A stretch of 64,000 bases of DNA from Flavobacterium eburneipallidum. GTDB lineage: Bacteria > Bacteroidota > Bacteroidia > Flavobacteriales > Flavobacteriaceae. The position numbers and the translations under genes were made by a program. The notes under the pieces are model-generated. The model was not told where the DNA came from and did no database searches. It saw only the letters and a list, made by a program, of their open reading frames with translations. Below, piece after piece: positions 43,107 through 51,523 of this stretch. Each line of letters starts with the position of its first letter. Positions within the stretch are counted from its first letter, which is position 1. The stretch is from NCBI RefSeq assembly GCF_027111355.2, contig NZ_CP114291.2:2108001-2172000 (forward strand). Reading direction: 5' to 3'.

Positions 43107-43676
43107 ATGCAAGATTATTTCTTTCAAGTTGAATACAACAGCCATAATTATGGCGAAGAAGAAGTCAATTTACAAGAATTTGAATGCTGCACTTTTAATC
43201 ATTGTAATTTCTCGCTATGCAATTTTATCGGGGTTGTTTTTATCGATTGTACCTTTAACGATTGTCTTTTTAGCGGAGCCAAAATCAATCATGTTGCTTT
43301 AAGAAGCGTAACTTTTAATCGCTGTAAAATGGAAGATGTAAATTTTGCTATGTGTGACAAATTGATTTTTGAAGTTCATTTTAAGCAATGTGTTCTCGAT
43401 TTTTCTAAATTTTATACCCTGAAAATCAAAGGAACAACATTTACAGATTGCAGTATGGTTGCTATTGACTTTATGAGCACAGATTTGACCGAAGTCCTTT
43501 TTGATAATTGTGATTTGTATCGTTCTGAATTTGCAAAAGCCATTGCCAACAAGGCTAATTTCAAAACCAGTTACAACTATACGATTGACCCAACGAAAAC
43601 CAAACTTAAAAAAGCTGTTTTTTCTTTGAACGAAGTCAAAGGATTATTGTTTAAACATGATATCGTTGTGGAATAA
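43107..43676 (+). CDS. Qnr-like pentapeptide-repeat protein
   Basis: 189 residues. The pattern A(D/N)(L/F)xx repeats through about residues 25-150 (CTFNHCNFSLCNFIGVVFID, CLFSGAKINH, CKMEDVNFAMC, SMVAIDFMSTDLTEVLFDNC), forming a right-handed quadrilateral beta helix. The length and a GVxFxDC pattern resemble Qnr/McbG-type proteins, which bind DNA gyrase and lower quinolone sensitivity; this cannot be confirmed by sequence alone. The gene starts about 50 bp after the helical-repeat gene and ends at a terminator shared with ettA. Confidence 0.75.
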   Translation: MQDYFFQVEYNSHNYGEEEVNLQEFECCTFNHCNFSLCNFIGVVFIDCTFNDCLFSGAKINHVALRSVTFNRCKMEDVNFAMCDKLIFEVHFKQCVLDFSKFYTLKIKGTTFTDCSMVAIDFMSTDLTEVLFDNCDLYRSEFAKAIANKANFKTSYNYTIDPTKTKLKKAVFSLNEVKGLLFKHDIVVE

Positions 43677-43678
43677 AA

Positions 43679-43712
43679 AAAGCCTCAAATTACAATTAGA
43701 ATTTAAGGCTTT
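43679..43712. terminator. Terminator between pentapeptide gene and ettA
   Basis: 13-bp stem with one mismatch (43679-43691 with 43700-43712), A-tract before and T-tract after, between two convergent genes. Confidence 0.8.
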
Positions 43713-43733
43713 CTGTTTATCTAAAATCAATTA

Positions 43734-45425
43734 TTATCTAATCAACTTTCTGTATTTCAAACGTTTTGGAGTCAAGTCGCCACCAAGACGTTTCTTTTTG
43801 TTTTCTTCATAATCAGAGAAACTTCCTTCGAAGAAATAGACTTCAGAATCTCCTTCAAAAGCTAGAATGTGTGTACAAATTCTGTCCAAGAACCATCTGT
43901 CGTGCGAAATTACTACAGCACAACCTGCGAAATTCTCCAAACCTTCTTCCAATGCACGAAGTGTATTTACATCCAAATCATTCGTTGGCTCATCGAGTAA
44001 CAATACGTTTCCTTCTTCTTTCAAAGTCATTGCCAAATGCAAACGGTTACGCTCTCCACCAGAAAGCATGGAAACTTTTTTGTTTTGCTCGCCACCGCCA
44101 AAATTGAATCTCGACAAATAAGCTCTCGAATTCACTTGTTTTCCGCCCATCATAATCAATTCCTGACCATCGGCAAAGTTTTCCCAGATTGATTTATTTG
44201 GATCGATATTAGAATGCGATTGATCTACATAAGCGATTTTAACCGTTTCTCCAACAGAAAATTCTCCACTGTCAGTAGCTTGTTCACCCATAATCATTTT
44301 GAAAATGGTAGATTTACCAGCACCGTTTGGTCCGATGATTCCAACAATTCCAGCCTGTGGCAAAGTGAAATTCAAATTATCATACAATAATTTGTCTCCA
44401 AAAGCTTTGGCTACATTCTTGGCTTCGATAACATTCGTTCCTAGACGTGGACCATTTGGAATGTAGATTTCCAAGTTTTCGTCTAATTGTTTTTGGTCTT
44501 CGTTCAATAATTTATCGTAGTTCTGTAAACGTGCTTTTTGTTTCGTTTGACGACCTTTGGCTCCTTGACGAACCCAGTCCAACTCACGTTCTAACGTTTT
44601 CCTTCTTTTCGAAGCTACTTTTTCTTCCTGTGCCATACGGTTTGATTTTTGGTCTAACCAAGAAGAATAATTCCCTTTCCAAGGAATACCTTCTCCTCTA
44701 TCTAGTTCCAAAATCCAACCTGCAACGTTATCCAAAAAGTATCTATCGTGGGTTACTGCAATTACAGTTCCTGAATATTGCGCTAAATGCTGTTCTAACC
44801 AAAGTACCGATTCCGCATCCAAGTGGTTGGTAGGCTCATCCAAAAGCAAAACGTCTGGTTGTTGCAACAACAAACGGCACAAAGCCACACGACGACGCTC
44901 ACCACCCGAAAGGTTTTTGATTGGCGTATCACCGTCTGGTGTGCGTAAAGCATCCATAGCGATTTCTAATTTGGTATCAATTTCCCAAGCACCAAGCGCA
45001 TCAATTTTGTCTTGCAAAGCCGCTTGACGATCCATTAACTTGTCCATTTTATCTGGATCAGAATAGTTTTCTTCAAGACCAAACAAATCGTTGATTTGAT
45101 TGTATTCCTCCAAAACGGCCATAGTTTCGGCAGCACCTTCACGAACAATTTCGATTACGGTTTTCGAGTCATCCAAAATTGGCTCTTGTTCTAAATAACC
45201 AACGGTGTAACCCGGTTGAAAAACCACATCTCCCTGATAGTTTTTATCAACTCCTGCAATAATTTTTAAAAGAGAAGATTTTCCAGAACCGTTTAGACCA
45301 AGAATACCAATTTTTGCCCCATAAAAGAAACTCAAATAAATGTTCTTCAATACTGGTTTATCTGCTCCTGTATAGGTTTTGCTCAATTTCTGCATAGAGA
45401 AAATGACCTTTTTATCGTCTGACAT
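43734..45425 (-). CDS. ettA: Energy-dependent translational throttle protein EttA (ABC-F)
   Basis: 563 residues with two ABC cassettes and no membrane domain. Walker A motifs are GLNGSGKSS (about 42-50) and GPNGAGKST (about 355); signatures are LSGGERRRVALC and LSGGERNRLHLA; Walker B segments VLLLDEPTNHLD and VLLLDEPTNDLD follow. The linker (about 245-310) is the P-site tRNA interaction motif region. Length and linker match EttA, which binds the ribosomal E site and gates translation by ATP level. Confidence 0.93.
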   Translation of the reverse strand: MSDDKKVIFSMQKLSKTYTGADKPVLKNIYLSFFYGAKIGILGLNGSGKSSLLKIIAGVDKNYQGDVVFQPGYTVGYLEQEPILDDSKTVIEIVREGAAETMAVLEEYNQINDLFGLEENYSDPDKMDKLMDRQAALQDKIDALGAWEIDTKLEIAMDALRTPDGDTPIKNLSGGERRRVALCRLLLQQPDVLLLDEPTNHLDAESVLWLEQHLAQYSGTVIAVTHDRYFLDNVAGWILELDRGEGIPWKGNYSSWLDQKSNRMAQEEKVASKRRKTLERELDWVRQGAKGRQTKQKARLQNYDKLLNEDQKQLDENLEIYIPNGPRLGTNVIEAKNVAKAFGDKLLYDNLNFTLPQAGIVGIIGPNGAGKSTIFKMIMGEQATDSGEFSVGETVKIAYVDQSHSNIDPNKSIWENFADGQELIMMGGKQVNSRAYLSRFNFGGGEQNKKVSMLSGGERNRLHLAMTLKEEGNVLLLDEPTNDLDVNTLRALEEGLENFAGCAVVISHDRWFLDRICTHILAFEGDSEVYFFEGSFSDYEENKKKRLGGDLTPKRLKYRKLIR

Positions 45426-45451
45426 AGTGTTTATTTATTATTAATTTTTAT

Positions 45452-45745
45452 TTACTTTAATTTCAATTTTTCAGGATCTTGATAGTTGTTCCAAAATCGT
45501 AGTAAAATAATATTTTCGGCTTCTTTTTTATAGAACAAATTTATTTGTTTTACTATCGGGACTTCTAATACGTCTTTGTATTTTGATTTTTTAAATCTTA
45601 TGTTTCCATTAGATAGTTTGTCTAAAATTTCATTTGTCTTATCTGAAAACCGTTTCACTTCCTTTTCTGTCCATTCCCTTTCCAAATAATCAATATTATT
45701 TAGAACATCATCGATAGCTTCCTCTGACCAAATTATGTTCAACAT
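45452..45745 (-). CDS. RelE/ParE-family toxin
   Basis: 97 residues with the ParE/RelE pattern: start LNIIWSEEAIDDVLNNIDYLEREWTEKEV, then strands IRFKKSKYKDVLEVPIVKQINLFYKKEAENIILLRFWNNYQDP. The antitoxin gene lies 1 bp upstream, as in known pairs. ParE-type toxins act on gyrase and RelE-type on mRNA; the target here is unknown. Confidence 0.85.
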   Translation of the reverse strand: MLNIIWSEEAIDDVLNNIDYLEREWTEKEVKRFSDKTNEILDKLSNGNIRFKKSKYKDVLEVPIVKQINLFYKKEAENIILLRFWNNYQDPEKLKLK

Positions 45746-45746
45746 C

Positions 45747-46013
45747 TTATTTTAAAAAATCGGAACGTTTGGCATTTATTTTATCTAAAGCCTCTTTATG
45801 AGAAAAAACTTTTCCATTGGCAACACTTTCCAATGCTTTATCTATAGCCATTTTTTGTGCAAGATTTAAAACATCTTCTTCCTTTTCTTGGTCTAATGGA
45901 ACTAATACGAAAGAATTTCCTTTGCTTCTATGTATCACAACTCTTTCTTCTTGGGCAATATCTAAATATCTTTTTATATTGCTTCTGAATTCCGTAACAC
46001 TTACTGTTTTCAT
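45747..46013 (-). CDS. Phd/YefM-type antitoxin
   Basis: 88 residues from the ATG at 46013 (MKTVSVTEFRSNIKRYLD). An in-frame ATG at 46034 adds seven residues, but the Phd/YefM family normally starts at the MKxVSxTEFR motif, so the shorter start is chosen. The N-terminal half forms the DNA-binding fold (VTEFRSNIKRYLDIAQEERVVI) and the C-terminal half would wrap the toxin. It is expected to repress its own operon together with the toxin. Confidence 0.85.
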   Translation of the reverse strand: MKTVSVTEFRSNIKRYLDIAQEERVVIHRSKGNSFVLVPLDQEKEEDVLNLAQKMAIDKALESVANGKVFSHKEALDKINAKRSDFLK

Positions 46014-46234
46014 AGATTTATGTATTTGAAACAAATGTACCTATTTCTGTACGTTTGCAAAAATATTTAAGAAAAAAAAAACTTTACAAAATTTTAATGA
46101 CTTTATATTTATGTTCAAATTTTAAGATTACAAATTCTTTCGAAAAGATTACGCAACATAGTTTCAAAGAAAAAATTAGCATCTTTTCAAATAAATTAAA
46201 TTTAGCTGGCTTTTTCTTTTTAATTAAAAAACTA

Positions 46235-46252
46235 TATCGTAATATTGCAATA
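46235..46252. promoter_or_regulatory. Candidate ArsR operator
   Basis: TATCGTAATATTGCAATA is an imperfect 18-bp dyad around AATATT, and ATATTGCAATAT (46242-46253) is a perfect 12-bp palindrome overlapping it. It lies 14 bp upstream of the arsR start, where ArsR-type repressors usually bind. Confidence 0.6.
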
Positions 46253-46265
46253 TAAATATATAACA

Positions 46266-46598
46266 ATGGGAGCATCAAAAACAGATCATTTCACAAACGG
46301 TCAAAATGAACTAGCCATTTTGGCAAAAGCTTTGGGGCATCCTGCTCGAATTGCAATTATAGAATACTTATTAAAAGTAAACACTTGCATTTGTGGCGAT
46401 ATTGTAAACGAGTTGCCATTATCGCAACCCACAGTTTCACAACATCTTAAAGAATTAAAAAATGCCGGTTTGATAAAAGGAAACATAGATGGAAATTCTA
46501 TTTGTTATTGTATCAACGAGCCAGGATTAGAAAAAATAAAAGGCTTTTTTGAACATATCACCAGCCATCTTCAGAAAAAGAGAAACGAATGTTGTTAA
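46266..46598 (+). CDS. arsR: ArsR-family metalloregulatory repressor
   Basis: 110 residues from ATG 46266; an earlier in-frame TTG at 46245 overlaps the operator and is unlikely. A winged-helix ArsR fold is clear ([19 protein letters not shown], then [21 protein letters not shown]). The metal-sensing segment NTCICGDIV holds a C-x-C, equivalent to the ELCVCDL motif, and a CC pair ends the protein. It is the first gene of the arsenic operon and probably autorepressed. Confidence 0.9.
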   Translation: MGASKTDHFTNGQNELAILAKALGHPARIAIIEYLLKVNTCICGDIVNELPLSQPTVSQHLKELKNAGLIKGNIDGNSICYCINEPGLEKIKGFFEHITSHLQKKRNECC

Positions 46599-46617
46599 TT
46601 TTTAAAATATAAACAAA

Positions 46618-47079
46618 ATGAAACTTTCAGAAATTAAAGAAGTATTACATACAGTAGAAGCTGTAAATTTCGAATTACCAAATGGAACATTTGTTCCAGA
46701 GAATTTCCATGTTACCGAAGTGGGTTTGATTACTAAAAACTTGATAGATTGTGGCGGAACTGTAAGAAAGGAAAAGGTTGTTAACTTTCAGCTTTGGGAT
46801 GCCAACGATTACGAACACCGACTAAAACCTCAAAAACTAATCGATATTATTCAACTTTCAGAAAAAGTTTTAGGTATTGATGATTATGAGATTGAAGTGG
46901 AATACCAAGACACAACTATTGGTAAATACGATTTAGATTTTAATGGAAAAAACTTTGTGTTAGTAAACAAAATGACAGCTTGCTTGGCTCAAGATCAATG
47001 CGGCATTCCTTCAGAGAAGCCAAAAGTTATTCTTTCAAACATAACTAATTCATGCAAACCAGGTTCAGGCTGTTGCTAA
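46618..47079 (+). CDS. DUF6428 family protein of the arsenic operon
   Basis: 153 residues, soluble. The opening MKLSEIKEVLHTVEAVNFELPNGTFVPENFHVTEVG and the ending GSGCC are typical of a family (DUF6428) found beside arsR in Bacteroidota. Cysteines at the end (C-K-P-G-S-G-C-C) and in MTACLAQDQCG could bind arsenic or other thiol-reactive metalloids; this is an inference. It lies 19 bp after arsR and 38 bp before the arsenate-reductase-like gene. Confidence 0.75.
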   Translation: MKLSEIKEVLHTVEAVNFELPNGTFVPENFHVTEVGLITKNLIDCGGTVRKEKVVNFQLWDANDYEHRLKPQKLIDIIQLSEKVLGIDDYEIEVEYQDTTIGKYDLDFNGKNFVLVNKMTACLAQDQCGIPSEKPKVILSNITNSCKPGSGCC

Positions 47080-47117
47080 TCTTTTAAAAAAAATACAAAT
47101 ACAATAAACAAAAAATC

Positions 47118-47732
47118 ATGTTATATCCTGAAATACAAAATACAATTCAATCATTCGATTTTAAACAAATTACAGAAGAACGCAAAAGTATTCTACAGCC
47201 TTTAGTTGACTTTATTCAAAACAAAGTAAACCAGCACGAAGCTATTCGATTAAACTTAATTTGCACACACAATTCCAGACGAAGCCATTTGTCACAAGTT
47301 TGGGCGCAAACTGCCGCAAAACATTACAATATAAAAAACGTAAATTGCTATTCGGGTGGAACAGAAGCGACTGCTTTATTTCCAGTTGTTGCCGAAACTT
47401 TGAGCCTTTCTGGATTTAAAATCAAAACAATTTCTGAAGGTAAAAATCCAATTTATGCCATAAAATTCTCCCCTAATGAACCTCCTATTATTGGTTTTTC
47501 TAAAACCTATGATGATGATTTCAATCCCGAAAGTGAATTTGCTGCTATAATGACTTGTTCGCAAGCAGATGGAGGTTGTCCGTTCATTGCTGGTGCGGAA
47601 AAACGCATTCCTATTACTTTCGAAGATCCAAAAATTTCGGATGGAACAGCGCAACAAAAACAAATATATCAAGAGCGCAGTCTTCAAATTGGAACAGAAT
47701 TATTTTATGTTTTTTCACAAATCAAAAAATAA
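47118..47732 (+). CDS. arsC: Arsenate reductase, LMW-phosphatase type
   Basis: 204 residues. The phosphate loop reads [14 protein letters not shown], a C-x5-R motif with catalytic Cys in the LMW-PTP fold; the usual CxGNSCRSQ is slightly changed (His for Gly, Arg for Cys). Other cysteines ([11 protein letters not shown]) may complete the reductive relay. It reduces arsenate to arsenite for export by the next gene, which starts only 2 bp later. Confidence 0.85.
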   Translation: MLYPEIQNTIQSFDFKQITEERKSILQPLVDFIQNKVNQHEAIRLNLICTHNSRRSHLSQVWAQTAAKHYNIKNVNCYSGGTEATALFPVVAETLSLSGFKIKTISEGKNPIYAIKFSPNEPPIIGFSKTYDDDFNPESEFAAIMTCSQADGGCPFIAGAEKRIPITFEDPKISDGTAQQKQIYQERSLQIGTELFYVFSQIKK

Positions 47733-47734
47733 AT

Positions 47735-48799
47735 ATGGCTGCAAATAATTGTACTCCTGTAGTAGAACGAAAAAAATTAAGTTTTCTAGACCAATTCTTA
47801 ACCCTTTGGATTTTTCTAGCTATGGCTTTTGGGGTTGCTGTAGGATACTTTATACCATCCAGTGGTAATTTTATCAATTCTTTTTCTAGCGGAACAACTA
47901 ATATTCCTTTGGCAATTGGACTGATTTTGATGATGTATCCACCTTTGGCCAAAGTGAAATACGAACAAATGGGAGAGGTGTTTCAAAACACAAAAGTCTT
48001 GGGTGCATCTTTATTTCTCAATTGGATTGTTGGTCCTATTTTGATGTTTTTTCTAGCATTATTTTTCCTAAATGGCTATCCCGAATACATGATAGGTGTT
48101 ATTCTCATTGGCTTGGCACGATGTATTGCAATGGTGGTTGTTTGGAACGATCTTGCCGATGGTAACCGTGAATATGCAGCTGGACTTATTGCATTAAACA
48201 GTATTTTTCAGGTTTTGTTATACAGTGTTTATGCTTATTTATTTATCACGATTTTACCACCCTATTTTGGATATAAGGGTTTTGAAGTTAGCATCAGCAT
48301 TGCTCAAATAGCCGAAAGTGTTGGTATTTATTTAGGAATTCCTTTTGCCCTTGGAATCATCAGCCGTTATGGACTAATTGCGCTTAAAGGTAGCGAGTGG
48401 TTTGAAACTAAATATGTGCCTTTTATTTCTCCTATAACATTAATTTCGCTGTTATTTACTATCGTTTTGATGTTCAGTCTAAAAGGCGAATTGATTGTCC
48501 AAATTCCGATGGATGTTGTGCGAATTGCTATTCCTTTAGTGATTTATTTTACGATTATGTTCATCATCAGCTTTTTCGTTGGAAAATATTTTGGAGCCGA
48601 TTATTCTAAAGCAACTGCTATCGCTTTTACCGCTACAGGCAACAATTTTGAATTGGCCATCGCTGTAGCTATTGGTGTATTTGGTATTAATAGTGGTGAA
48701 GCTTTTGCAGGAGTTATTGGACCTTTAGTAGAAGTTCCTGCACTTATCGCATTGGTAAACGTAGCTTTTTGGTTCAGAAAAAAATACTATGCCAATTAG
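47735..48799 (+). CDS. ACR3-family arsenite efflux transporter
   Basis: 354 residues from ATG 47735 ([16 protein letters not shown]). The reading frame is open farther upstream, but that part overlaps arsC and has no family similarity. About 10 membrane segments; the loop [18 protein letters not shown] holds the conserved Cys (about 130) and the region [20 protein letters not shown] is the ACR3 signature. It exports arsenite using the membrane potential and closes the arsR-DUF6428-arsC-acr3 operon. Confidence 0.93.
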   Translation: MAANNCTPVVERKKLSFLDQFLTLWIFLAMAFGVAVGYFIPSSGNFINSFSSGTTNIPLAIGLILMMYPPLAKVKYEQMGEVFQNTKVLGASLFLNWIVGPILMFFLALFFLNGYPEYMIGVILIGLARCIAMVVVWNDLADGNREYAAGLIALNSIFQVLLYSVYAYLFITILPPYFGYKGFEVSISIAQIAESVGIYLGIPFALGIISRYGLIALKGSEWFETKYVPFISPITLISLLFTIVLMFSLKGELIVQIPMDVVRIAIPLVIYFTIMFIISFFVGKYFGADYSKATAIAFTATGNNFELAIAVAIGVFGINSGEAFAGVIGPLVEVPALIALVNVAFWFRKKYYAN

Positions 48800-48829
48800 G
48801 TAATCCTAATAAATTTGATTTCCATAAAA

Positions 48830-48863
48830 AAACAGAAGCATCTCGATAGATTTGCTTCTGTTT
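48830..48863. terminator. Terminator after the arsenic operon
   Basis: 11-bp perfect stem AAACAGAAGCA (48830-48840) with its complement (48853-48863), A-rich left and T-rich right, between convergent genes. Confidence 0.85.
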
Positions 48864-48890
48864 GTAAATTATTTTTTTTTAAGTTATTAC

Positions 48891-49073
48891 TTACACCCTG
48901 CCTTTCAACGCATTAAACACCCAAGCATTAGCCAAGAACCCAACACCAACAGCTGCAAATCCATAGCCCGAAACATCTCTGTATTTAAAAACACCAAGTG
49001 CTATAAGTAATAATCCCATTACTATCATTATAAAAGTAGCCCATCCTAAAATGGTATTTTTATTCATTCCCAT
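48891..49073 (-). CDS. CAL67264-type small membrane protein
   Basis: 60 residues with two hydrophobic helices (GWATFIMIVMGLLLIALGVFK and SGYGFAAVGVGFLANAWVF) joined by a short polar loop (KYRDVSG) and ending in KGRV. The pattern matches a small membrane protein family known from flavobacteria as CAL67264. Function unknown. It lies 28 bp downstream of holA on the same strand and may be cotranscribed with it. Confidence 0.75.
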   Translation of the reverse strand: MGMNKNTILGWATFIMIVMGLLLIALGVFKYRDVSGYGFAAVGVGFLANAWVFNALKGRV

Positions 49074-49101
49074 ACCTATTCTATTATTTTAAGTTGTTAA
49101 C

Positions 49102-50106
49102 TTAATTAAAAATTTTAAATAACATTTCTTTCAACAAATCCGATTGTGGTAAGGCATTCGCCCCTACTCCTTTGCTTTTGACATCCACATCTCTTAATGA
49201 AGTAACAATTTGGCTTACTTTTCGCATCGGATAATTTTTAAGTGCAATATCATAATCCTTCAAAAAAAACGGATTCACTCCTAAAACTGAAGCTACATTC
49301 TTTGGATTTTTGTCCTTCAATCCGTGGTATTTTAATAATTGTACAAAAAAACTAAAAACCAAACTGGTTGTAACTACAATAGGATTGTCTTTTGGGTTTT
49401 GAGCAAAATTATCAGCAATGGTGTAAGCTCTCAATTGGTTTTTATCACCAATGGCTTTTCGTAATTCGAATACATTAAAATCCTTACTGAAACCAATATT
49501 TTCCTCAATATGATGTGGCGTAATGGTACTGCCTTTTGGCAAAATTATTTGTAATTTTTCCAGTTCGTTATTGATTTTACTCAAATCTGTTCCCAAAAAT
49601 TCCACCAACATAGCATTGGCTTTGGGTTCAATCGAATATTTTTTGCCTGCCAAAACACGCTTGATCCAATCGCCTACTTGATTTTCGTAGAGTTTTTTAC
49701 TTTCAAAAACCACTCCGTTTTTCGACAAAAGTTTGGTTACTTTTTTTCTTTTATCTAATGTTTTGTATTTGTAGCAAAACACCAAAACCGTTGATGGCAT
49801 TGGGTTTTCGACATAACTTTCGATTTTATCAATAGTTCGAGATAAATCCTGAGCTTCTTTAACAATTACCACTTGACGCTCCGCCATCATTGGGTAGCGT
49901 TTGGCAGTCGAAACAATATCTTCTATCGTTACATCACGTCCATACAAAACTGTTTGGTTAAAGCCTTTTTCGTCTTCCGACAATACTTTATCTTCAATAT
50001 AATCGGATAATTTGTCGATATAATAGGCTTCTTCACCCATCAAAAAATAAATAGGTTTGATGTTGCCCGCCTTGATGTCGTTAACTATTTTTAAAACTTC
50101 GTCCAT
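49102..50106 (-). CDS. holA: DNA polymerase III subunit delta
   Basis: 334 residues. It is the clamp-loader subunit that opens the beta clamp. The opening IVNDIKAGNIKPIYFLMGEEAYYIDKL and FNQTVLYGRDVTIEDIVSTAKRYPMMAERQVVIVKEAQDL are typical of HolA in Bacteroidota, and the C-terminal collar domain (about 220-330) follows. A short CAGT-type repeat sits directly upstream of its start codon. Confidence 0.92.
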   Translation of the reverse strand: MDEVLKIVNDIKAGNIKPIYFLMGEEAYYIDKLSDYIEDKVLSEDEKGFNQTVLYGRDVTIEDIVSTAKRYPMMAERQVVIVKEAQDLSRTIDKIESYVENPMPSTVLVFCYKYKTLDKRKKVTKLLSKNGVVFESKKLYENQVGDWIKRVLAGKKYSIEPKANAMLVEFLGTDLSKINNELEKLQIILPKGSTITPHHIEENIGFSKDFNVFELRKAIGDKNQLRAYTIADNFAQNPKDNPIVVTTSLVFSFFVQLLKYHGLKDKNPKNVASVLGVNPFFLKDYDIALKNYPMRKVSQIVTSLRDVDVKSKGVGANALPQSDLLKEMLFKIFN

Positions 50107-50111
50107 TTTTT

Positions 50112-50148
50112 AGTGTTCAGTATTCAGTCGCAGTAATCAGTCGTAATG
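50112..50148. repeat. CAGT-type repeat upstream of holA
   Basis: AGTGTTCAGTATTCAGTCGC followed by AGTAATCAGTCG lies 5 bp before the holA start on the minus strand, so it would be in the holA leader. The units match those at 5843, 14697 and 55899. Confidence 0.75.
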
Positions 50149-50195
50149 TTATAAATAACCAGAACTTTAAAACTTAAACTTTTAAACTTATTTAA

Positions 50196-50203
50196 TACTT
50201 TTG
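50196..50203 (+). promoter_or_regulatory. -7 element of the HsdR-N gene, 4 bp from the start codon
   Basis: TACTTTTG, a perfect TAnnTTTG, ends 4 bp before ATG 50208. With the normal spacing to the transcription start, the transcript would begin at or next to the start codon, i.e. be leaderless. Confidence 0.55.
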
Positions 50204-50207
50204 CCTG

Positions 50208-50657
50208 ATGCAAGAACTCAATTTTCCTTCTTATTCTTTTCGTTTCAAAAATAGCGAAAATAAAGTGTCTATTTTCGACGAAATTAGGAAAAAATTCATC
50301 ATTCTCACGCCCGAAGAATGGGTTCGCCAGCATGTAGTTCGATTTTTATTGGAAGAAAAAAAATATCCAAAATCATTAATCAACGTAGAAAAAGTTTTAA
50401 ACGTCAACGGATTGCGAAAAAGATACGATGTTGTAGTTTTCAATCCCGATGGTTCTATTTTTATATTAATCGAATGCAAAGCCCCAGAAATTAAAACCGC
50501 ACAAGCCACTTTTGATCAAATTGCCCGTTACAATATGACTCTCAAAGCCCAATATTTGATGGTGACTAATGGTTTGAATCATTACTTTTGCCAAATGGAT
50601 TTCGAGAATGAGAAATATGATTTTTTGAGGGAATTGCCGGATTATGAGAAGAGATAA
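50208..50657 (+). CDS. HsdR N-terminal-type nuclease-like protein
   Basis: 149 residues. It matches the N-terminal domain of type I restriction endonuclease subunits as a stand-alone protein (HSDR_N_2). The nuclease core is visible: LRKRYDVVVFNPDG supplies Asp and ILIECKAPEIK supplies E-x-K of a PD-(D/E)XK site. There is no helicase, HsdM or HsdS in the window, and the family is widespread in flavobacterial core genomes, so a house-keeping nucleic-acid role rather than restriction is likely. The start is supported by the conserved opening NFPSYSFRFK. Confidence 0.82.
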   Translation: MQELNFPSYSFRFKNSENKVSIFDEIRKKFIILTPEEWVRQHVVRFLLEEKKYPKSLINVEKVLNVNGLRKRYDVVVFNPDGSIFILIECKAPEIKTAQATFDQIARYNMTLKAQYLMVTNGLNHYFCQMDFENEKYDFLRELPDYEKR

Positions 50658-50702
50658 AAGAGTATAGACGGATAGATAATAGACTGCTAAATATAGAAAA
50701 CC

Positions 50703-51488
50703 ATGAAAAACATTATTTTGGTATTATTTTTCACAAACTCATATCTTGGTTTTTGCCAAAACATTTGTCATAATGATATTTTGAATGGTGAAAAAATTAG
50801 TAAAAAAAATGAAGTTGAAAATTTTATAAATAATGATTTTTCTGTTTTATGGACAAAAACGGAAAATAATTTTATTTACGGAATAATTGGCAATGATTAT
50901 CAAAGGATTAGAATCCAATTTCTATCTGTAATAAAAAACGAAAACAATCCAACGGAGTATTTTATCTATGGAAAATCAAATGTAAAAGAAAATATTTGTG
51001 AATTACAAGGTAAGATAATAATTCTCAAAATTCAAGAAACAGAAAGAACCCAATTTGGAGTTGACGATGAATTTAAAAATAGTAGAATTAAAACACAAGG
51101 TTTAATTACTGCAAAATATGAGTTTTTTGAAAATAAAAATAAAAATTATACTGGTATATTTTCAGGAGAATTAAAATCAAAATGGTTTTTAGATAAAGAC
51201 AATCTAATCCAATATGACAATATAAATTCAAATTCCGATGCTTATTTTAACAATTCATTTGTTGGAATATGGAAAATGTATGGTTCTGAAACAGAAAAAA
51301 TATGCAATTGGGCAGATTACAGAGTTCCGAATATCAATTGTAATTTTGATATTGGTGCTGGAGAGTTTAATGTAAATCAAATTTATGTAAAAAATGGATG
51401 GCTAGATATTGCATTAAAAAATAGAATGCCCAATAAAGCAATCATTGAAAATAAATCTAATAAACCAACTAAAAATTGGTGGGAATAA
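50703..51488 (+). CDS. Exported hypothetical protein
   Basis: 261 residues with a signal peptide (IILVLFFTNSYLGFCQ, cleavage after FCQ). The rest is polar and Asn/Lys/Ile-rich, with strand-like segments (NFIYGIIGNDYQRIRIQFLSV) and four to five cysteines. No family was recognised. The local composition is more AT-rich than the genes on either side, which suggests a gained or fast-evolving gene. It is followed after 35 bp by a glycosyltransferase gene. Confidence 0.6.
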   Translation: MKNIILVLFFTNSYLGFCQNICHNDILNGEKISKKNEVENFINNDFSVLWTKTENNFIYGIIGNDYQRIRIQFLSVIKNENNPTEYFIYGKSNVKENICELQGKIIILKIQETERTQFGVDDEFKNSRIKTQGLITAKYEFFENKNKNYTGIFSGELKSKWFLDKDNLIQYDNINSNSDAYFNNSFVGIWKMYGSETEKICNWADYRVPNINCNFDIGAGEFNVNQIYVKNGWLDIALKNRMPNKAIIENKSNKPTKNWWE

Positions 51489-51523
51489 TTAATGATTTCC
51501 TAATTACAAAATAAAGACACTTA

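Noticed and set aside
46014..46034. Seven-residue longer antitoxin start
   Set aside because: Phd/YefM antitoxins begin at the MKxVSxTEFR motif; the extension (MFQIHKS) adds nothing to the fold.
46055..46278. Short frames on both strands upstream of arsR
   Set aside because: Low-complexity Phe/Lys/Ile/Leu-rich products of AT-rich promoter DNA; the region holds the ArsR operator.
47555..47734. Upstream extension of the ACR3 frame by 60 residues
   Set aside because: It overlaps arsC entirely, and ATG 47735 gives a normal ACR3 N-terminus.
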